Positions 18,538 to 27,928 of a stretch of 64,000 nt of DNA are shown piece after piece. The notes under the pieces were generated by a model, which was not told the origin of the DNA, ran no database searches, and saw nothing but the letters and a program-made list of their open reading frames with translations. Every line of letters begins with the position of its first letter. Position 1 is the stretch's first letter. The DNA comes from Acidobacteriota bacterium (GTDB lineage: Bacteria; Acidobacteriota; Terriglobia; UBA7540), in assembly GCA_021838785.1 (NCBI GenBank), contig JAKCCV010000018.1, positions 17,622 to 81,621 of the forward strand, given 5' to 3'. Made by a program: the position numbers and the translations under genes.

Positions 18538-19728
18538 TCATGCCGTGATAAATTCCTGAAAAATCTCGTTGGACACCAAAACGGCCGGCGGCGACAGGCG
18601 TACACGCGAGTTGGCCCGCTCCAGCCAACCGTCGGAAATCAAAGCCTCGAGGGTCCTTCGCCAGGGTTGCAAGGCGCCCGCCCCCCAGCGTTCCGTCGCC
18701 TCGGTCAAGTCAATCCCTTCTTGCCGGCGCAAGCCCAGAAAGAAAAATTCCTCAACTTGCTCGGACAAGGAGAGCCGGCGAAGCTGCGCCAGGGGAGGTT
18801 CCCCGGATTCAAGACAGCTTTCGTAGTGGGCGACCTCCACACGATTCGACCATCGCCTTTCGCCGTCGAACGAATGAGCGCCCGCCCCCAAACCGACGTA
18901 GGGTTGAAGTCGCCAATACTTCAAATTGTGGCGTGATTCAAAACCGGGCAGGGCAAAGTTGGAAATTTCATAGGGCGCGTAACCTGCCGCGGCCAACTGC
19001 TCGCGGGCCCACTCGTACGCCCAAACGACGAACGCTTCCCCCGGCAATTGATCGGCGTGGTAGCGCGTCCCCTGCTGCAAGGCCTCTTGCCCCAGCCGGC
19101 TGTGCTCATCAAGCTCGTAGAGATAAACGGAAACGTGACTCGGCGCGGCCTGCAAAGCGCGCTCCACGGTTTTGCGCCACGAGGCTTCGGTTTGGTAGGG
19201 AAGGCCGGCGATAAGGTCCAGGCTAATGTTGGTGAAGCCGGCGCGGCCGGCCAACCGCACTTGCGCCGTAATCTCCTCCGCCGAATGGAGCCGGCCCACG
19301 GCGCGGAGCTCGCGGTCATTGAAGGTTTGCGCGCCGAGGCTGAGGCGGTTGATACCCAGCTTTCGCATGGCCTGGAGCAAGGGTTCGCCGGCCGAGCCGG
19401 GAGTCAACTCGATGGTAAACTCTTCCACGGCGTCGGCCAAAAACGCCGCTCGGAGCGCTCCTACCACCTCGGCAAGCCCTTCTTCGCCCAACAAGGTGGG
19501 CGTTCCGCCGCCGAAATAAATCGTATCCACCGGCGCGGAGAGGACGTCGGTGGGAAGGCCCCGAGCGCGGTAAAACTCGGGTAGATGGGAGATCTCCTGT
19601 CCCAGGGCTTGGGTGTAGCGAACGAGGTCCGACGGACGCCCCACACGCGAGCTAAAATTACAGAACGTACACTTGGCTTCGCAGAAGGGCACCTGGAGAT
19701 AAACGCCGAGTTGGCGCGGCTGAATCAA
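18538..19728 (-). CDS. hemW: HemW-type radical SAM protein (haem chaperone, HemN-related)
   Basis: The 396-residue protein has the radical SAM cluster motif at Cys16, Cys20 and Cys23 within VPFCEAKCTFCNF, followed by FGGGTPTLL and the GAQTFNDRELRAVGRLHSA block of the HemN/HemW family. It lacks the extra CxC cysteine directly after the cluster that true oxygen-independent coproporphyrinogen oxidases (HemN) carry, so HemW is the better name; HemW binds haem and delivers it to acceptors. The C-terminal HemN-type winged-helix domain is present (about 310-390). Its start overlaps the end of yjbQ by four bases, implying translational coupling. Confidence 0.88.
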   Translation of the reverse strand: MIQPRQLGVYLQVPFCEAKCTFCNFSSRVGRPSDLVRYTQALGQEISHLPEFYRARGLPTDVLSAPVDTIYFGGGTPTLLGEEGLAEVVGALRAAFLADAVEEFTIELTPGSAGEPLLQAMRKLGINRLSLGAQTFNDRELRAVGRLHSAEEITAQVRLAGRAGFTNISLDLIAGLPYQTEASWRKTVERALQAAPSHVSVYLYELDEHSRLGQEALQQGTRYHADQLPGEAFVVWAYEWAREQLAAAGYAPYEISNFALPGFESRHNLKYWRLQPYVGLGAGAHSFDGERRWSNRVEVAHYESCLESGEPPLAQLRRLSLSEQVEEFFFLGLRRQEGIDLTEATERWGAGALQPWRRTLEALISDGWLERANSRVRLSPPAVLVSNEIFQEFITA

Positions 19729-20168
19729 TCTGGAATAACCTTGACGCGAAGTTCGCGCCGCCGAGGGCCGTCGAACTCACAAAAGAAGACCCCTTGCCAT
19801 CGTCCGAGCACGAGGCGCCCATTTTCAATGAGCAGGGTTTTCGAAGCTCCGATCAGCGCCGCCTTGAGATGGGCGTCACAATTGCCGTCACTATGATGAT
19901 AATCCTTGTCGGGAGGTGCCAGGCGCTTCAAAAAGTCATCAAAATCCATCTGCAGATGCGGATCGTCATTTTCGTTGATTAGGATTCCGGCCGTGGTGTG
20001 CGGAGCAAACACTACCAGCGTTCCGCTCGCGACGCCGGATTCAAGAATAAGCTTTTCGAGCAGGCCTGTGATGTCCTTAAACTCCACCCGCGACCGCGTT
20101 TCGAATCGCAACAGATGCGCCGAAGGTCGGCGCTGCTGTTCCACACCGCGGCTTCTCTCATCGGTCAT
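19725..20168 (-). CDS. yjbQ: YjbQ/UPF0047 family protein (secondary thiamine-phosphate synthase)
   Basis: The 147-residue protein carries the compact UPF0047 motifs: PHTTAGILINEND at 56-68, HHSDGNCDAHLKAALIG at 91-107 and GRWQGVFFCEFDGPR at 122-136, with the conserved histidines and Asn/Glu cluster. Family members have weak thiamine-phosphate synthase activity, and their main role is not settled. I prefer the ATG at 20168 over a GTG at 20231, because a TATAAT at 20235-20240 would lie three bases before that GTG and no transcript could include it. GGGAG precedes 20168. It overlaps hemW by four bases and leads the yjbQ-hemW-ltaE group. Confidence 0.88.
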   Translation of the reverse strand: MTDERSRGVEQQRRPSAHLLRFETRSRVEFKDITGLLEKLILESGVASGTLVVFAPHTTAGILINENDDPHLQMDFDDFLKRLAPPDKDYHHSDGNCDAHLKAALIGASKTLLIENGRLVLGRWQGVFFCEFDGPRRRELRVKVIPD

Positions 20169-20234
20169 GAGGGGTTTCTCCCGATCGCCCGCCGTGTGCT
20201 CCTTGCGCAGCCCCGAACCTTCGCCCGCCACCTC

Positions 20235-20240
20235 ATTATA
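20235..20240 (-). promoter_or_regulatory. -10 element for yjbQ-hemW-ltaE
   Basis: On the minus strand the sequence reads TTATTATAATGAGG, containing a perfect TATAAT. A start near 20228 would give about 60 bases of leader before ATG 20168. No clear -35 is visible at 17 bases. Confidence 0.5.
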
Positions 20241-20277
20241 ATAACAAAGCGATGCGGCGGCTGGGCGCGCGCCTGAA

Positions 20278-21915
20278 TCAAATCATCAACAGTTGATGGT
20301 CAAAGGACTCGAACCCAATGCGCTCCAGGATGCGATCTAGCAACGTATAGCCGGCCCGGCCGAGAAAATAGACGCCGCCAATTTCTCGTTCCTGCAGGTT
20401 TTGGCGCGGCATCAGAAACCGCTGCAACATCTGGCGATGGCGGCTCAGCAACTCCGACCGCTCGAGCGCCGCCCGGGCCATCTTGCCCTTCAAGCGGTCC
20501 ACTTGATAGTTGATTTTTTCTTCCACGTGTCGGAGCGCATCGAACAGCGTGGGGTCGAGCTTGGCAACGTCCGAACGGAGGTCCTCGATGACGCGCTTGA
20601 GTTCCTGTTCCCGTTGCTCAAATCGCTCCCCCCACCCGGCCGCGAAGCCCGTAGCGCCGATTTTCTGCGTCAGATGCTCTTCGCCACGCCAGACGTCTTC
20701 GACCGTTAGCTGGTACTTTTCGAGCAGGCGGCGACATCGGGCATCTACCAGGGTGAACGCTGCGCGGGGAAAAAGCGTCGGCATGGGGCGGCCCAGCGCC
20801 GCATAAAGCACCTGGGCTTGGCCAAAATAGGCGAGCTCGCTGGGCCCGGCCACATAGGCGAGCGTTGGGAGCAGGCAGTCTTGGACAATCGGACGCAGCA
20901 GGACGTTCGGGGAAAATGCCAACGGCTCGGCCTCGACTTTCCTTTCAAGTTCGGCATGAGACCAATCGTCGTCCCCGTTCACAAAATAGCCTCTTCCCTG
21001 TTGACCATCCCGATGATGCAGCGGTCGCCGCGAGCCTTCTTGCTCGATAAACACCAACGTGGAATCCGCCGCCAAATGAACTTGAGCGTGGTAGCCGGCC
21101 TGAATCAACCGTTGAGATCGCTCCGTCAATTGTCGGCGAAATTCGTCGGCGCGCGCCATCGCCTCGAGATAGATGTGCGCGCTGAGGCGATGAATCTCCT
21201 TATCCAGCGGGTCGAGCAAAATAACGCCCCAGCGCGAGAATAGGCGCGTCATGAATTGGGCAAACGCCCGCGGCCAGGTTTCTCCAGGGCGATAGGAAGC
21301 CCGGAGATCCGCCAGCAAACCATCTCTCGATTCTCCTGGCGGGAGCAACGATTCCAGCCGTTCCAGGGCCGTCGTCACGCCTGCCGACAATCGGACATAA
21401 CCGACCGAGGGTTGCAAGCTGCCACGCTCGCCGTCGTCCCCAACATCAATCAGCTCATCCTGGTCGTTTAATAAGTTCGTGCGGGCCACCTCCGCCAGAT
21501 CATGGTCTTCCGACGCCAGCCAGAAAACCGGCGCAGCCTCGAATCCCTTTTCCCGCAGCCACTCGACGAGCTTCACCGTGGTGAGCGCCTTATAAAGCGT
21601 AAATGCCGGGCCGGAGAAAAAGCCGGCCTGTTGCCCCGTCACCACAGCGACCGCGCCAGGCTGCGCCAGCCGTTCAATATTGCGCACCGTTTCCGCCCCG
21701 CAGCCCAGCGCTTGATTTTGCCGAAGCAGAATCCGCGACACTTGCCCGCGCCGTTCACCCCACCGGCTGAGTTGCTCAGCCAATCCGCGAAGGCGATCCG
21801 TATCCCTCGGGGAGGCATCGTAGAAGCGGGAAACTCGCTCGAAGTGATAGAGATAATCGAGAAGGAGAGCGCTCGATTTCGGGACCTGCGTGTACGGAAT
21901 GGCGTCCGATTGCAT
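20278..21915 (-). CDS. bshC: Bacillithiol biosynthesis cysteine-adding enzyme
   Basis: The roughly 545-residue protein matches BshC, which adds cysteine to glucosaminyl-malate to complete bacillithiol, a low-molecular-weight thiol. Recognisable blocks are VVTGQQAGFFSGPAFTLYKA (near residue 90), PVFWLASEDHDLAEV, LLDPLDKEIHRL and, late, YVAGPSELAYFGQ. A coiled-coil segment near 430-500 and a short C-terminal region complete the usual length. The start may be ATG 21915 or GTG 21930 five codons earlier; the protein reads MQSDAIPYTQVPK from the first. It lies about 100 bases downstream of the dapA-like gene. The bshA and bshB genes are not in this window. Confidence 0.92.
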   Translation of the reverse strand: MQSDAIPYTQVPKSSALLLDYLYHFERVSRFYDASPRDTDRLRGLAEQLSRWGERRGQVSRILLRQNQALGCGAETVRNIERLAQPGAVAVVTGQQAGFFSGPAFTLYKALTTVKLVEWLREKGFEAAPVFWLASEDHDLAEVARTNLLNDQDELIDVGDDGERGSLQPSVGYVRLSAGVTTALERLESLLPPGESRDGLLADLRASYRPGETWPRAFAQFMTRLFSRWGVILLDPLDKEIHRLSAHIYLEAMARADEFRRQLTERSQRLIQAGYHAQVHLAADSTLVFIEQEGSRRPLHHRDGQQGRGYFVNGDDDWSHAELERKVEAEPLAFSPNVLLRPIVQDCLLPTLAYVAGPSELAYFGQAQVLYAALGRPMPTLFPRAAFTLVDARCRRLLEKYQLTVEDVWRGEEHLTQKIGATGFAAGWGERFEQREQELKRVIEDLRSDVAKLDPTLFDALRHVEEKINYQVDRLKGKMARAALERSELLSRHRQMLQRFLMPRQNLQEREIGGVYFLGRAGYTLLDRILERIGFESFDHQLLMI

Positions 21916-22013
21916 GATTGACCATCCCACTCTGCACGCACGGGCTGCTCAACTCCGGCGTGCTGACGGGAAATGCGCTTCCCTTGCAAGATGCTTCGCG
22001 CCAGCGTAAGGAT

Positions 22014-22928
22014 TCAGCTTTTAAGAGCGGCCAGAGCGCGCGAGAGGACAGCGGCGATTTGTCGGCGTTGTTTTGCCGTCACCGGCAAGAGCGGCAATCG
22101 AGGCTGGCCCCCGCGATATCCGCGCTCATCCATCGCTGCCTTAATGCCCGCGATCCCAAACGGATTCGCAATGTCGGTGACCAAAGATGCGAGGGCTGAC
22201 TGGAGCTTCGCCGCGCGTTCTCCATCCCTGGCGGCCAGCGCTTGCACAAGGCCCACGCAGAGTTCCGTAGCATAATCGGCCGGCCCCAAAACCGCCCCCG
22301 CCGCGCCGGCCTTCAATCCCTCCAACACAATCAGAGCCGAGCCGATCAGGACGCGGAAGCCGGCTTGAGAGGCCGCAAGCACCTCACGAACAAAGGCCAA
22401 GTTTCCCGAACTCTCCTTGAGGCCGACGATATTCCGGTGGCGCGACAGCCTGGCAATCGTCTCCGCGCTGATGTTGACGCCGGTAAATTGAGGGATGGAG
22501 TAGATCAACACCGGCCGGCTGACGGCGTCGGCAACGGCTCGATAGTGCGCCATCAGAGTGGGCGAATCCATGCGTGGCTTGTAATAGCTCGGCGTCACGA
22601 TGAGCAGCGCATCCGCGCCGCGGCGGATAGCTTCGCGGCTCAGGCGGATGGTCTCGCGCGTGCTCTCTAGACCAGTGCCCGCCAACAGCAACATGGGTGG
22701 TCGAATGAGGCTCCGCGCCAGCTCCAGGCAGCGCAGGCGCTCGCGCTCCGTCAAATACGGCGCTTCGCCCGTCGAGCCGGCCACCAACAACCCGCTGAGC
22801 CCCGCGTTTTGGTAGGCTCGCAGGTTCGAGACGAAACCGCGCTCATCCAACTCCCCTCGCCGGTTAAAGGGCGTGACCACGGGAGCGAACACCCCCCGGA
22901 GGTGGTGAAGAATTTGTTGCCGCGTCAT
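22014..22928 (-). CDS. dapA: Dihydrodipicolinate synthase / N-acetylneuraminate lyase family aldolase
   Basis: The 304-residue class I aldolase has the family elements: AGSTGEAPYLT at 50-60 with the pyruvate-binding Thr-Gly, Tyr143 within VLIYSIP, and the Schiff-base Lys171 in GLKESSGN. It most likely condenses pyruvate with aspartate semialdehyde in lysine/diaminopimelate synthesis, consistent with dapF elsewhere in the window. However, several paralogues of this fold act on keto-deoxy sugar acids, so with pectin and sugar-acid genes nearby the substrate is not certain. ATG 22928 lies three bases past the carB stop, so it is transcribed with carB. Confidence 0.8.
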   Translation of the reverse strand: MTRQQILHHLRGVFAPVVTPFNRRGELDERGFVSNLRAYQNAGLSGLLVAGSTGEAPYLTERERLRCLELARSLIRPPMLLLAGTGLESTRETIRLSREAIRRGADALLIVTPSYYKPRMDSPTLMAHYRAVADAVSRPVLIYSIPQFTGVNISAETIARLSRHRNIVGLKESSGNLAFVREVLAASQAGFRVLIGSALIVLEGLKAGAAGAVLGPADYATELCVGLVQALAARDGERAAKLQSALASLVTDIANPFGIAGIKAAMDERGYRGGQPRLPLLPVTAKQRRQIAAVLSRALAALKS

Positions 22929-22931
22929 CCG

Positions 22932-25900
22932 TCAGCTCCGGGGCGCCGCCGCCGATTGGCCCTCCGGCTTGCGCGGTGCCCTCCAGTGCAACTCTTGAAG
23001 GCTCGCCACCTCAATCCCCTTTTCCCGCTGCGCGCGAATGCCATGCACGGCCGCCTGCGCCGCCGACATCGTGGTGATGCAGGTGATGCCGTGCTGCACC
23101 GCAGCCCGGCGAATGGCCTTCTCGTCAAATCGAGAGGCGCGGCCGAGCGGGGTGTTGATAATCAGACTGACCGAGCCGTTTTTAATCAAATCCACGACGT
23201 TCGGTCTTCCCTCCTCCACCTTGAAAACCGTGTCGGCTTGCAGGCCGGCCCGAGCCAACGCCGCCGCTGTCCCGCGCGTTGCCACCAACTGAAAGCCGAG
23301 CTCCGCCAGCTCGCGCGCCAGCGTCACCGCCTGAGGTTTATCTTGATGGTTCACGGAGATAAACACCCGGCCCTGCAAGGGGATTTTTTGCCCGGCGGCC
23401 AACTGGGCCTTAAAAAACGCCAGACCGAAGCTGCTCCCCGATCCCATCACTTCCCCCGTGGATTTCATCTCCGGCCCGAGCACCGTATCCACGCCTTGGA
23501 ACTTCTGAAAAGGAAACACCGGAGACTTGACAAAGTAAGGATGAACCGGAAGTTCCGGCGGAAGGCCGAAGGAGGCGAGTGGCCGCCCGACCATCAGTTT
23601 GGCCGCAATCTTGGCCAGCGGCACGCCCGTCGCCTTGCTGACATAAGGAATGGTCCGCGAAGCGCGAGGATTCACCTCCAACACATACACCTTGCCATTC
23701 TGGATGGCATATTGCGCATTCATCAATCCCACCACGTGCAGTTCGCGCGCCAGCTTCACGGTGTATTCCTTGAGCGTCTGGCGCACTTCGGCGGACAGGC
23801 TGACCGACGGCAGCACACAGGAGCTGTCGCCCGAGTGGATGCCCGCTTCTTCAATGTGTTGCATGATGCCGGCCACCACGACGTCGCGCCCATCGCTCAG
23901 CGCGTCCACGTCAATCTCCATCGCATTCTCCAAGAAACGATCCACCAGAACGGGAAACGCCCCTTCCAGCTCTTCGGCGCGCCGGACGTAGTTGATAAGA
24001 TGCGCCTCGTCGTAGGCGATGACCATGGCGCGGCCGCCCAGCACGTAGGAAGGCCGAACCAGCACCGGATAGCCTATGCGCCGTCCAATTTCCACCGCTT
24101 CCTCGACGGTCATGGCCGCGCCGTTCTCCGGCTGGGGAATGCCGAGGCGCTCCAGCAGTCGGCCGAAATGCTTTCGGTCTTCCGCCAAGTCAATGGATTC
24201 GGGCGAGGTTCCAATCACGGGAGCACCCGCCGCCTTGAGGCGGCAGGCTAAATTCAGTGGCGTTTGTCCGCCAAACTGGACAATCATCCCTTTCGGCTTT
24301 TCTTTGTCCACAATGGCGAGGACGTCTTCAAGCGTCAACGGCTCAAAATAGAGGCGGTCGGACGTGTCGTAGTCGGTCGAGACGGTCTCGGGATTGCAGT
24401 TCACCATAATCGTCTCGTAGCCTTCTTCTTTAAGTGAGTAGGCGGCGTGGACACAGCAATAATCAAACTCGATGCCCTGTCCAATCCGGTTGGGGCCGCT
24501 GCCCAGGATGATAATTTTTTGCTGCTCGGTGGGTTCGGCTTCATCCTCCGCTTCATAGGTCGAATAGAGGTACGGCGTAAAAGACTCGAACTCCGCCGAG
24601 CAAGTATCCACGCGCTTGTACACGGGACGGACATCCATCTCCAGCCGCTTTTGACGGACTTCGGCCTCGCTCACCTTCCATAATTCCGCCAACTGAAGGT
24701 CTGAAAGGCCCATGCGTTTGGCCTCCCTCAGCACCGCGGGCGTGACGGAGGCCGGTTGGAAGCGCTTCAACTCATCCTGCATCACCACGATCTGGTGAAG
24801 CTGGTCGAGGAACCAAGGGTCAATCTTGGTAATGTCCGCCAGCGTTTCCACGCTTTCGCCCGCCGCCAAGGCGTACAGCAGATGCCACAGCCGCTCGGGA
24901 TGGGGTGTGGCCACGCGCCGCAACATTTCATCGCGCTCGCCCGGGACTGGAGGGGGTTTGCGCCCCGATTCGAGCGACCGCAGGCCTTTCAGGAACGCTT
25001 CCTTAAACGTCCGGCCAATGGCCATCACTTCGCCCACGGATTTCATCTGTGTTCCCAAACGCGGATCGGCTTCGGGAAACTTTTCGTTGGCCCACTTGGG
25101 AATTTTGACGACCACGTAATCAATCGTCGGCTCAAAGCACGAGGGCGTTTTCTGGGTAATGTCGTTCGGAATTTCATCCAACCGATAGCCGACCGCCAAG
25201 CGGGCCGCAATCTTGGCGATGGGGAAACCCGTGGCTTTCGACGCCAGCGCCGAACTGCGCGAAACGCGCGGATTCATTTCAATCACGACCATGCGCCCGC
25301 TTTGAGGCTCAACGGCAAATTGAATGTTGGAGCCTCCGGTTTCCACTCCCACGGCGCGGATCACCTTGAACGCCGCATCGCGCATTCGCTGATATTCCTT
25401 GTCGGTCAACGTTTGCTGCGGCGCTACCGTCACCGAGTCCCCGGTGTGAACGCCCATCGGATCAACGTTCTCAATCGAGCAGACGATGACGGCGTTGTCA
25501 GCGTGGTCGCGCATCACCTCGAGTTCGAATTCCTTCCATCCAAGAACGGATTCTTCCACCAGAACTTCATGCACCGGGCTTAAATCGAGCCCAAAGCGCA
25601 CCCGCTCAGCCAATTCCTCGCGGTTATAGGCGATGCCCGAGCCGGTGCCGCCGAGCGTGAAGGAGGGGCGCAAGATCAACGGGAAGCCAATCTGTTCGGA
25701 GGCCTTGAGCGCCGCCTCAACCGAGTTCACCAGCACGCTGCGCGGCACCTCCAGACCAATCTCAATCATCGCGTCCTTGAACCACAGCCGGTCTTCGGCG
25801 ATTTTGATGGCTTTGAGCGACGCCCCAATCAGCTCCGCGTGATGGCGATCCAGAATGCCTTTTTCCGCCAGCTCGACCGCCAGGTTGAGCGCCGTTTGAC

Positions 25901-26174
25901 CGCCCACCGTGGGCAAAACAGCATCCGGCTTCTCACGCGCCAGAATGGCGTCCAGATATTCGGCGGTCAGCGGCTCAATGTAGGTGCGGTCGGCAAATTC
26001 CGGGTCGGTCATGATGGTCGCCGGATTTGAATTCACCAGCACCACTTCGTAACCCTCGGCCTTCAGCGCCTTGCACGCCTGCGTGCCCGAATAGTCAAAC
26101 TCGCACGCCTGGCCGATCACAATCGGCCCCGAGCCAATAATCAGAATTTTGCGTAAGTCAGTGCGTTTCGGCAT
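22932..26174 (-). CDS. carB: Carbamoyl-phosphate synthase large subunit
   Basis: The 1080-residue protein makes carbamoyl phosphate from bicarbonate, ATP and ammonia delivered by CarA, feeding pyrimidine and arginine synthesis. It starts [30 protein letters not shown] and shows the duplicated ATP-grasp halves (first about 1-400, second about 555-935, opening with [22 protein letters not shown]), the oligomerisation domain between them, and the C-terminal MGS-like allosteric domain ending near [15 protein letters not shown]. The start at 26174 matches the family; upstream in-frame codons would add 37 unrelated residues. A small hairpin (GCCCC-GGA-GGGGC, 26201-26213) sits just before it. Unusually, three small genes separate it from carA. 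Confidence 0.97.
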   Translation of the reverse strand: MPKRTDLRKILIIGSGPIVIGQACEFDYSGTQACKALKAEGYEVVLVNSNPATIMTDPEFADRTYIEPLTAEYLDAILAREKPDAVLPTVGGQTALNLAVELAEKGILDRHHAELIGASLKAIKIAEDRLWFKDAMIEIGLEVPRSVLVNSVEAALKASEQIGFPLILRPSFTLGGTGSGIAYNREELAERVRFGLDLSPVHEVLVEESVLGWKEFELEVMRDHADNAVIVCSIENVDPMGVHTGDSVTVAPQQTLTDKEYQRMRDAAFKVIRAVGVETGGSNIQFAVEPQSGRMVVIEMNPRVSRSSALASKATGFPIAKIAARLAVGYRLDEIPNDITQKTPSCFEPTIDYVVVKIPKWANEKFPEADPRLGTQMKSVGEVMAIGRTFKEAFLKGLRSLESGRKPPPVPGERDEMLRRVATPHPERLWHLLYALAAGESVETLADITKIDPWFLDQLHQIVVMQDELKRFQPASVTPAVLREAKRMGLSDLQLAELWKVSEAEVRQKRLEMDVRPVYKRVDTCSAEFESFTPYLYSTYEAEDEAEPTEQQKIIILGSGPNRIGQGIEFDYCCVHAAYSLKEEGYETIMVNCNPETVSTDYDTSDRLYFEPLTLEDVLAIVDKEKPKGMIVQFGGQTPLNLACRLKAAGAPVIGTSPESIDLAEDRKHFGRLLERLGIPQPENGAAMTVEEAVEIGRRIGYPVLVRPSYVLGGRAMVIAYDEAHLINYVRRAEELEGAFPVLVDRFLENAMEIDVDALSDGRDVVVAGIMQHIEEAGIHSGDSSCVLPSVSLSAEVRQTLKEYTVKLARELHVVGLMNAQYAIQNGKVYVLEVNPRASRTIPYVSKATGVPLAKIAAKLMVGRPLASFGLPPELPVHPYFVKSPVFPFQKFQGVDTVLGPEMKSTGEVMGSGSSFGLAFFKAQLAAGQKIPLQGRVFISVNHQDKPQAVTLARELAELGFQLVATRGTAAALARAGLQADTVFKVEEGRPNVVDLIKNGSVSLIINTPLGRASRFDEKAIRRAAVQHGITCITTMSAAQAAVHGIRAQREKGIEVASLQELHWRAPRKPEGQSAAAPRS

Positions 26175-26347
26175 ATCGCTAGGCCGCGCCCTGCCTTTCT
26201 GCCCCGGAGGGGCTGATCGTGTGTCCTTTGTCCTTGATCGGCCTCTCCCTGTCCTGGGCAATCGCCAGGGACGAAAAATCGACACCGGTTACTTTGCAAA
26301 GCATTCTGCACGCCTCTCGCGAGAGTTGGAGCGAATCCTCGAATGAG

Positions 26348-26872
26348 TCACCTAAGCCTTTTCAGTACTTGCCTGGCGGTCTCCTCGTTCTCCTTCTGTT
26401 CCGCGTCCCTTCCGTCCCTACTCGCGACTTGCATACGCTCGTACGACTTTGCATAAACCAGCATTCGGGACTGATATGACTCGGCGGCGTCATAGAAGCG
26501 GATGACCTTCTCGACAACGCCGTCATCGAGGCAGCCGAGCTTACTGGCGGTAGCGGCGTACAGTACAAATGTTTTGGGGCCGATGATCTTCAACGGCACG
26601 AGCGGCGCTACCGACGGATCGAGTGCTTCAAAATACTTTGGAGGGCCGCCGATGTAGTGTTTATAAAAATCATCTATCTCGTAAAGGAGAGCCTTTGCAA
26701 CTGCCTGCTCCTGCCTTGTCTGCTCATCCCTTCGCGCCTGCTTTTCGGTGTCGAGCTGCTTCTGCAGACCCCGCGAGGCGGACCGCGTCTGTATCATGAC
26801 CGCGAGAAAGGCGAGCGTCCCGCCCGCAAGGGCCAGCAGGCCGTCGCCCGTGAATGTCCAGGTCACATGCAT
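26348..26872 (-). CDS. Small membrane-anchored coiled-coil protein of unknown function
   Basis: The 174-residue product has one membrane helix (about residues 8-26, GDGLLALAGGTLAFLAVMI), then a charged coiled-coil (QKQLDTEKQARRDEQTRQEQ), then a globular remainder (LLYEIDDFYKHYI ... SKLGCLDDGVVEKVIRFYDAAESYQ). I recognise no family. The frame stays open upstream to 26968, but that extension would overlap the nucleotidyltransferase-like gene, and ATG 26872 falls 34 bases after that gene's stop and directly before the membrane segment. It is the third of three genes between carA and carB and is on the same strand. Confidence 0.6.
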   Translation of the reverse strand: MHVTWTFTGDGLLALAGGTLAFLAVMIQTRSASRGLQKQLDTEKQARRDEQTRQEQAVAKALLYEIDDFYKHYIGGPPKYFEALDPSVAPLVPLKIIGPKTFVLYAATASKLGCLDDGVVEKVIRFYDAAESYQSRMLVYAKSYERMQVASRDGRDAEQKENEETARQVLKRLR

Positions 26873-26906
26873 CGTCTTGGTGCTCCCAAGCCAGGTCAGG
26901 CCGTGG

Positions 26907-27515
26907 CTATTCGGTCTCCCGCACGTGTTGAAGTCTTGCCCGCAGCGGTTCCGGCAGTCCGCGCTCAATCTCGGGTGTAATCAAGCCGGCGGCGTCGAGG
27001 CTTCGGATGTGGACGCGGTCCTTGTCCCGATTCGCGCTGAGCTTCATCTTCACCAAATGAGCGAGTGGAATCACCTGAACTTCTTGCCCCTTGCTGAATC
27101 TTCGCTCCGGCGCGAGGTCGGGATTAGGAACCGTCTGGCTCTGCTTCATCTTCTCGCCGGTAAAAACGAGACGAACCGCGATTGCGGCCTTCTCACCGTA
27201 GAGAAGCATGTCAACGCCCGCCACATGACGAAACCGGAATCCTTGCGGTTCCACCGCCGCGATGACCGACTCCAAATCGGAACGGCGAATGAGAATATCC
27301 ACGTCCCGCGTCAGGACGGAATGCGTCGGGTCAGATTCCTCGACGTAGATCAGCACGGCCAGCCCGCCGACCACCTCATAGGGGATATTCGCCGCACTCA
27401 AGGGATCGGCAATCTTCCCGAGGATGCCAACCAGCTTGAACAGGCGCTCTTCAAACACGAGGTTAACCGCCTCCCCTTTTGCAGCCCTTTCCTCAAGGAA
27501 CTCGCGGAAGTGCAC
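26907..27515 (-). CDS. Nucleotidyltransferase-fold protein (AbiEii/MNT-like)
   Basis: The 202-residue protein has the minimal nucleotidyltransferase pattern: YEVVGGLAVLIYVE near residue 46 followed by TRDVDILIRRSDLE near 69, giving the GG...DxD catalytic core. The C-terminal half (IPLAHLVKMKLSANRDKDRVHIRSLDAAGLI) resembles the helical tail of proteins that handle a partner or RNA. Such standalone nucleotidyltransferases occur as antitoxins, AbiE-type toxins or unassigned enzymes. GTG at 27515 has GAGG five bases before it. There is no HEPN or AbiEi-like partner; its neighbours are a coiled-coil protein and a membrane coiled-coil protein, all inside the car operon. Confidence 0.7.
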   Translation of the reverse strand: MHFREFLEERAAKGEAVNLVFEERLFKLVGILGKIADPLSAANIPYEVVGGLAVLIYVEESDPTHSVLTRDVDILIRRSDLESVIAAVEPQGFRFRHVAGVDMLLYGEKAAIAVRLVFTGEKMKQSQTVPNPDLAPERRFSKGQEVQVIPLAHLVKMKLSANRDKDRVHIRSLDAAGLITPEIERGLPEPLRARLQHVRETE

Positions 27516-27563
27516 CGCAACCTCACGGCCTACAGTCGAAGGGCAGACTGGGCTTGCGATCCC

Positions 27564-27887
27564 TCATTGCCCTTCGCGGCGGAGCAGCGCCTCAACCAGC
27601 CGGTCGAGCTTTTGATTTGTTGAGGCGGAAACGTCGGCCAGCTTATCAATCTTGTCCCCGAGACGGTCGAGCTTCTGCTCGGTGCGTGTGGAGAGTTCCG
27701 CAAGGCGGTCGAGTTTTAGTTCCGTGCCTGTCGCTAAGTCCGCCAGTTTGTCAACCTTATCCGACAGCCGGTCGAGCTTTTTGCCCAGAAGCAGGTTTAT
27801 GTCTGCGACCTGATTGAGCTTCGTGCCCGTGTTCACCATCAGGTGCGTCATCTGAATCGTCCAATGATCAACCTCCTGCAAGGTCAC
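27564..27887 (-). CDS. Small coiled-coil repeat protein
   Basis: The 107-residue protein is almost entirely heptad-patterned. The pentapeptide KLDRL occurs four times, spaced 21, 14 and 21 residues apart, which is exactly three, two and three heptads; between them lie close copies such as DKVDKLADL and DKIDKLADV. This predicts a long parallel coiled coil or fibre-like oligomer. No membrane segment or enzyme motif is present. GTG 27887 lies five bases after GGAGG and is preferred to the GTG at 27893, which overlaps that site. The gene follows carA by 41 bases. The small gene at 54495-54782 has a similar size and heptad style. Confidence 0.6.
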   Translation of the reverse strand: MTLQEVDHWTIQMTHLMVNTGTKLNQVADINLLLGKKLDRLSDKVDKLADLATGTELKLDRLAELSTRTEQKLDRLGDKIDKLADVSASTNQKLDRLVEALLRREGQ

Positions 27888-27928
27888 ATTCACCTCCGTG
27901 TATCAGTTCTCTGGCGGCAAGGGGCCCC

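Noticed and set aside
20169..20231. GTG at 20231 as the yjbQ start
   Set aside because: A perfect TATAAT lies three bases upstream of it, so no transcript from that promoter could include it; the family N-terminus also begins later.
22809..24251. 480-codon open frame opposite carB
   Set aside because: It lies entirely antisense to carB and its upstream neighbour, is rich in His, Arg and Gln as expected of a GC-rich shadow frame, and has no ribosome binding site.
26175..26285. 37-residue N-terminal extension of carB
   Set aside because: The extension has no similarity to CarB, while the codon at 26174 begins exactly at the conserved family N-terminus.
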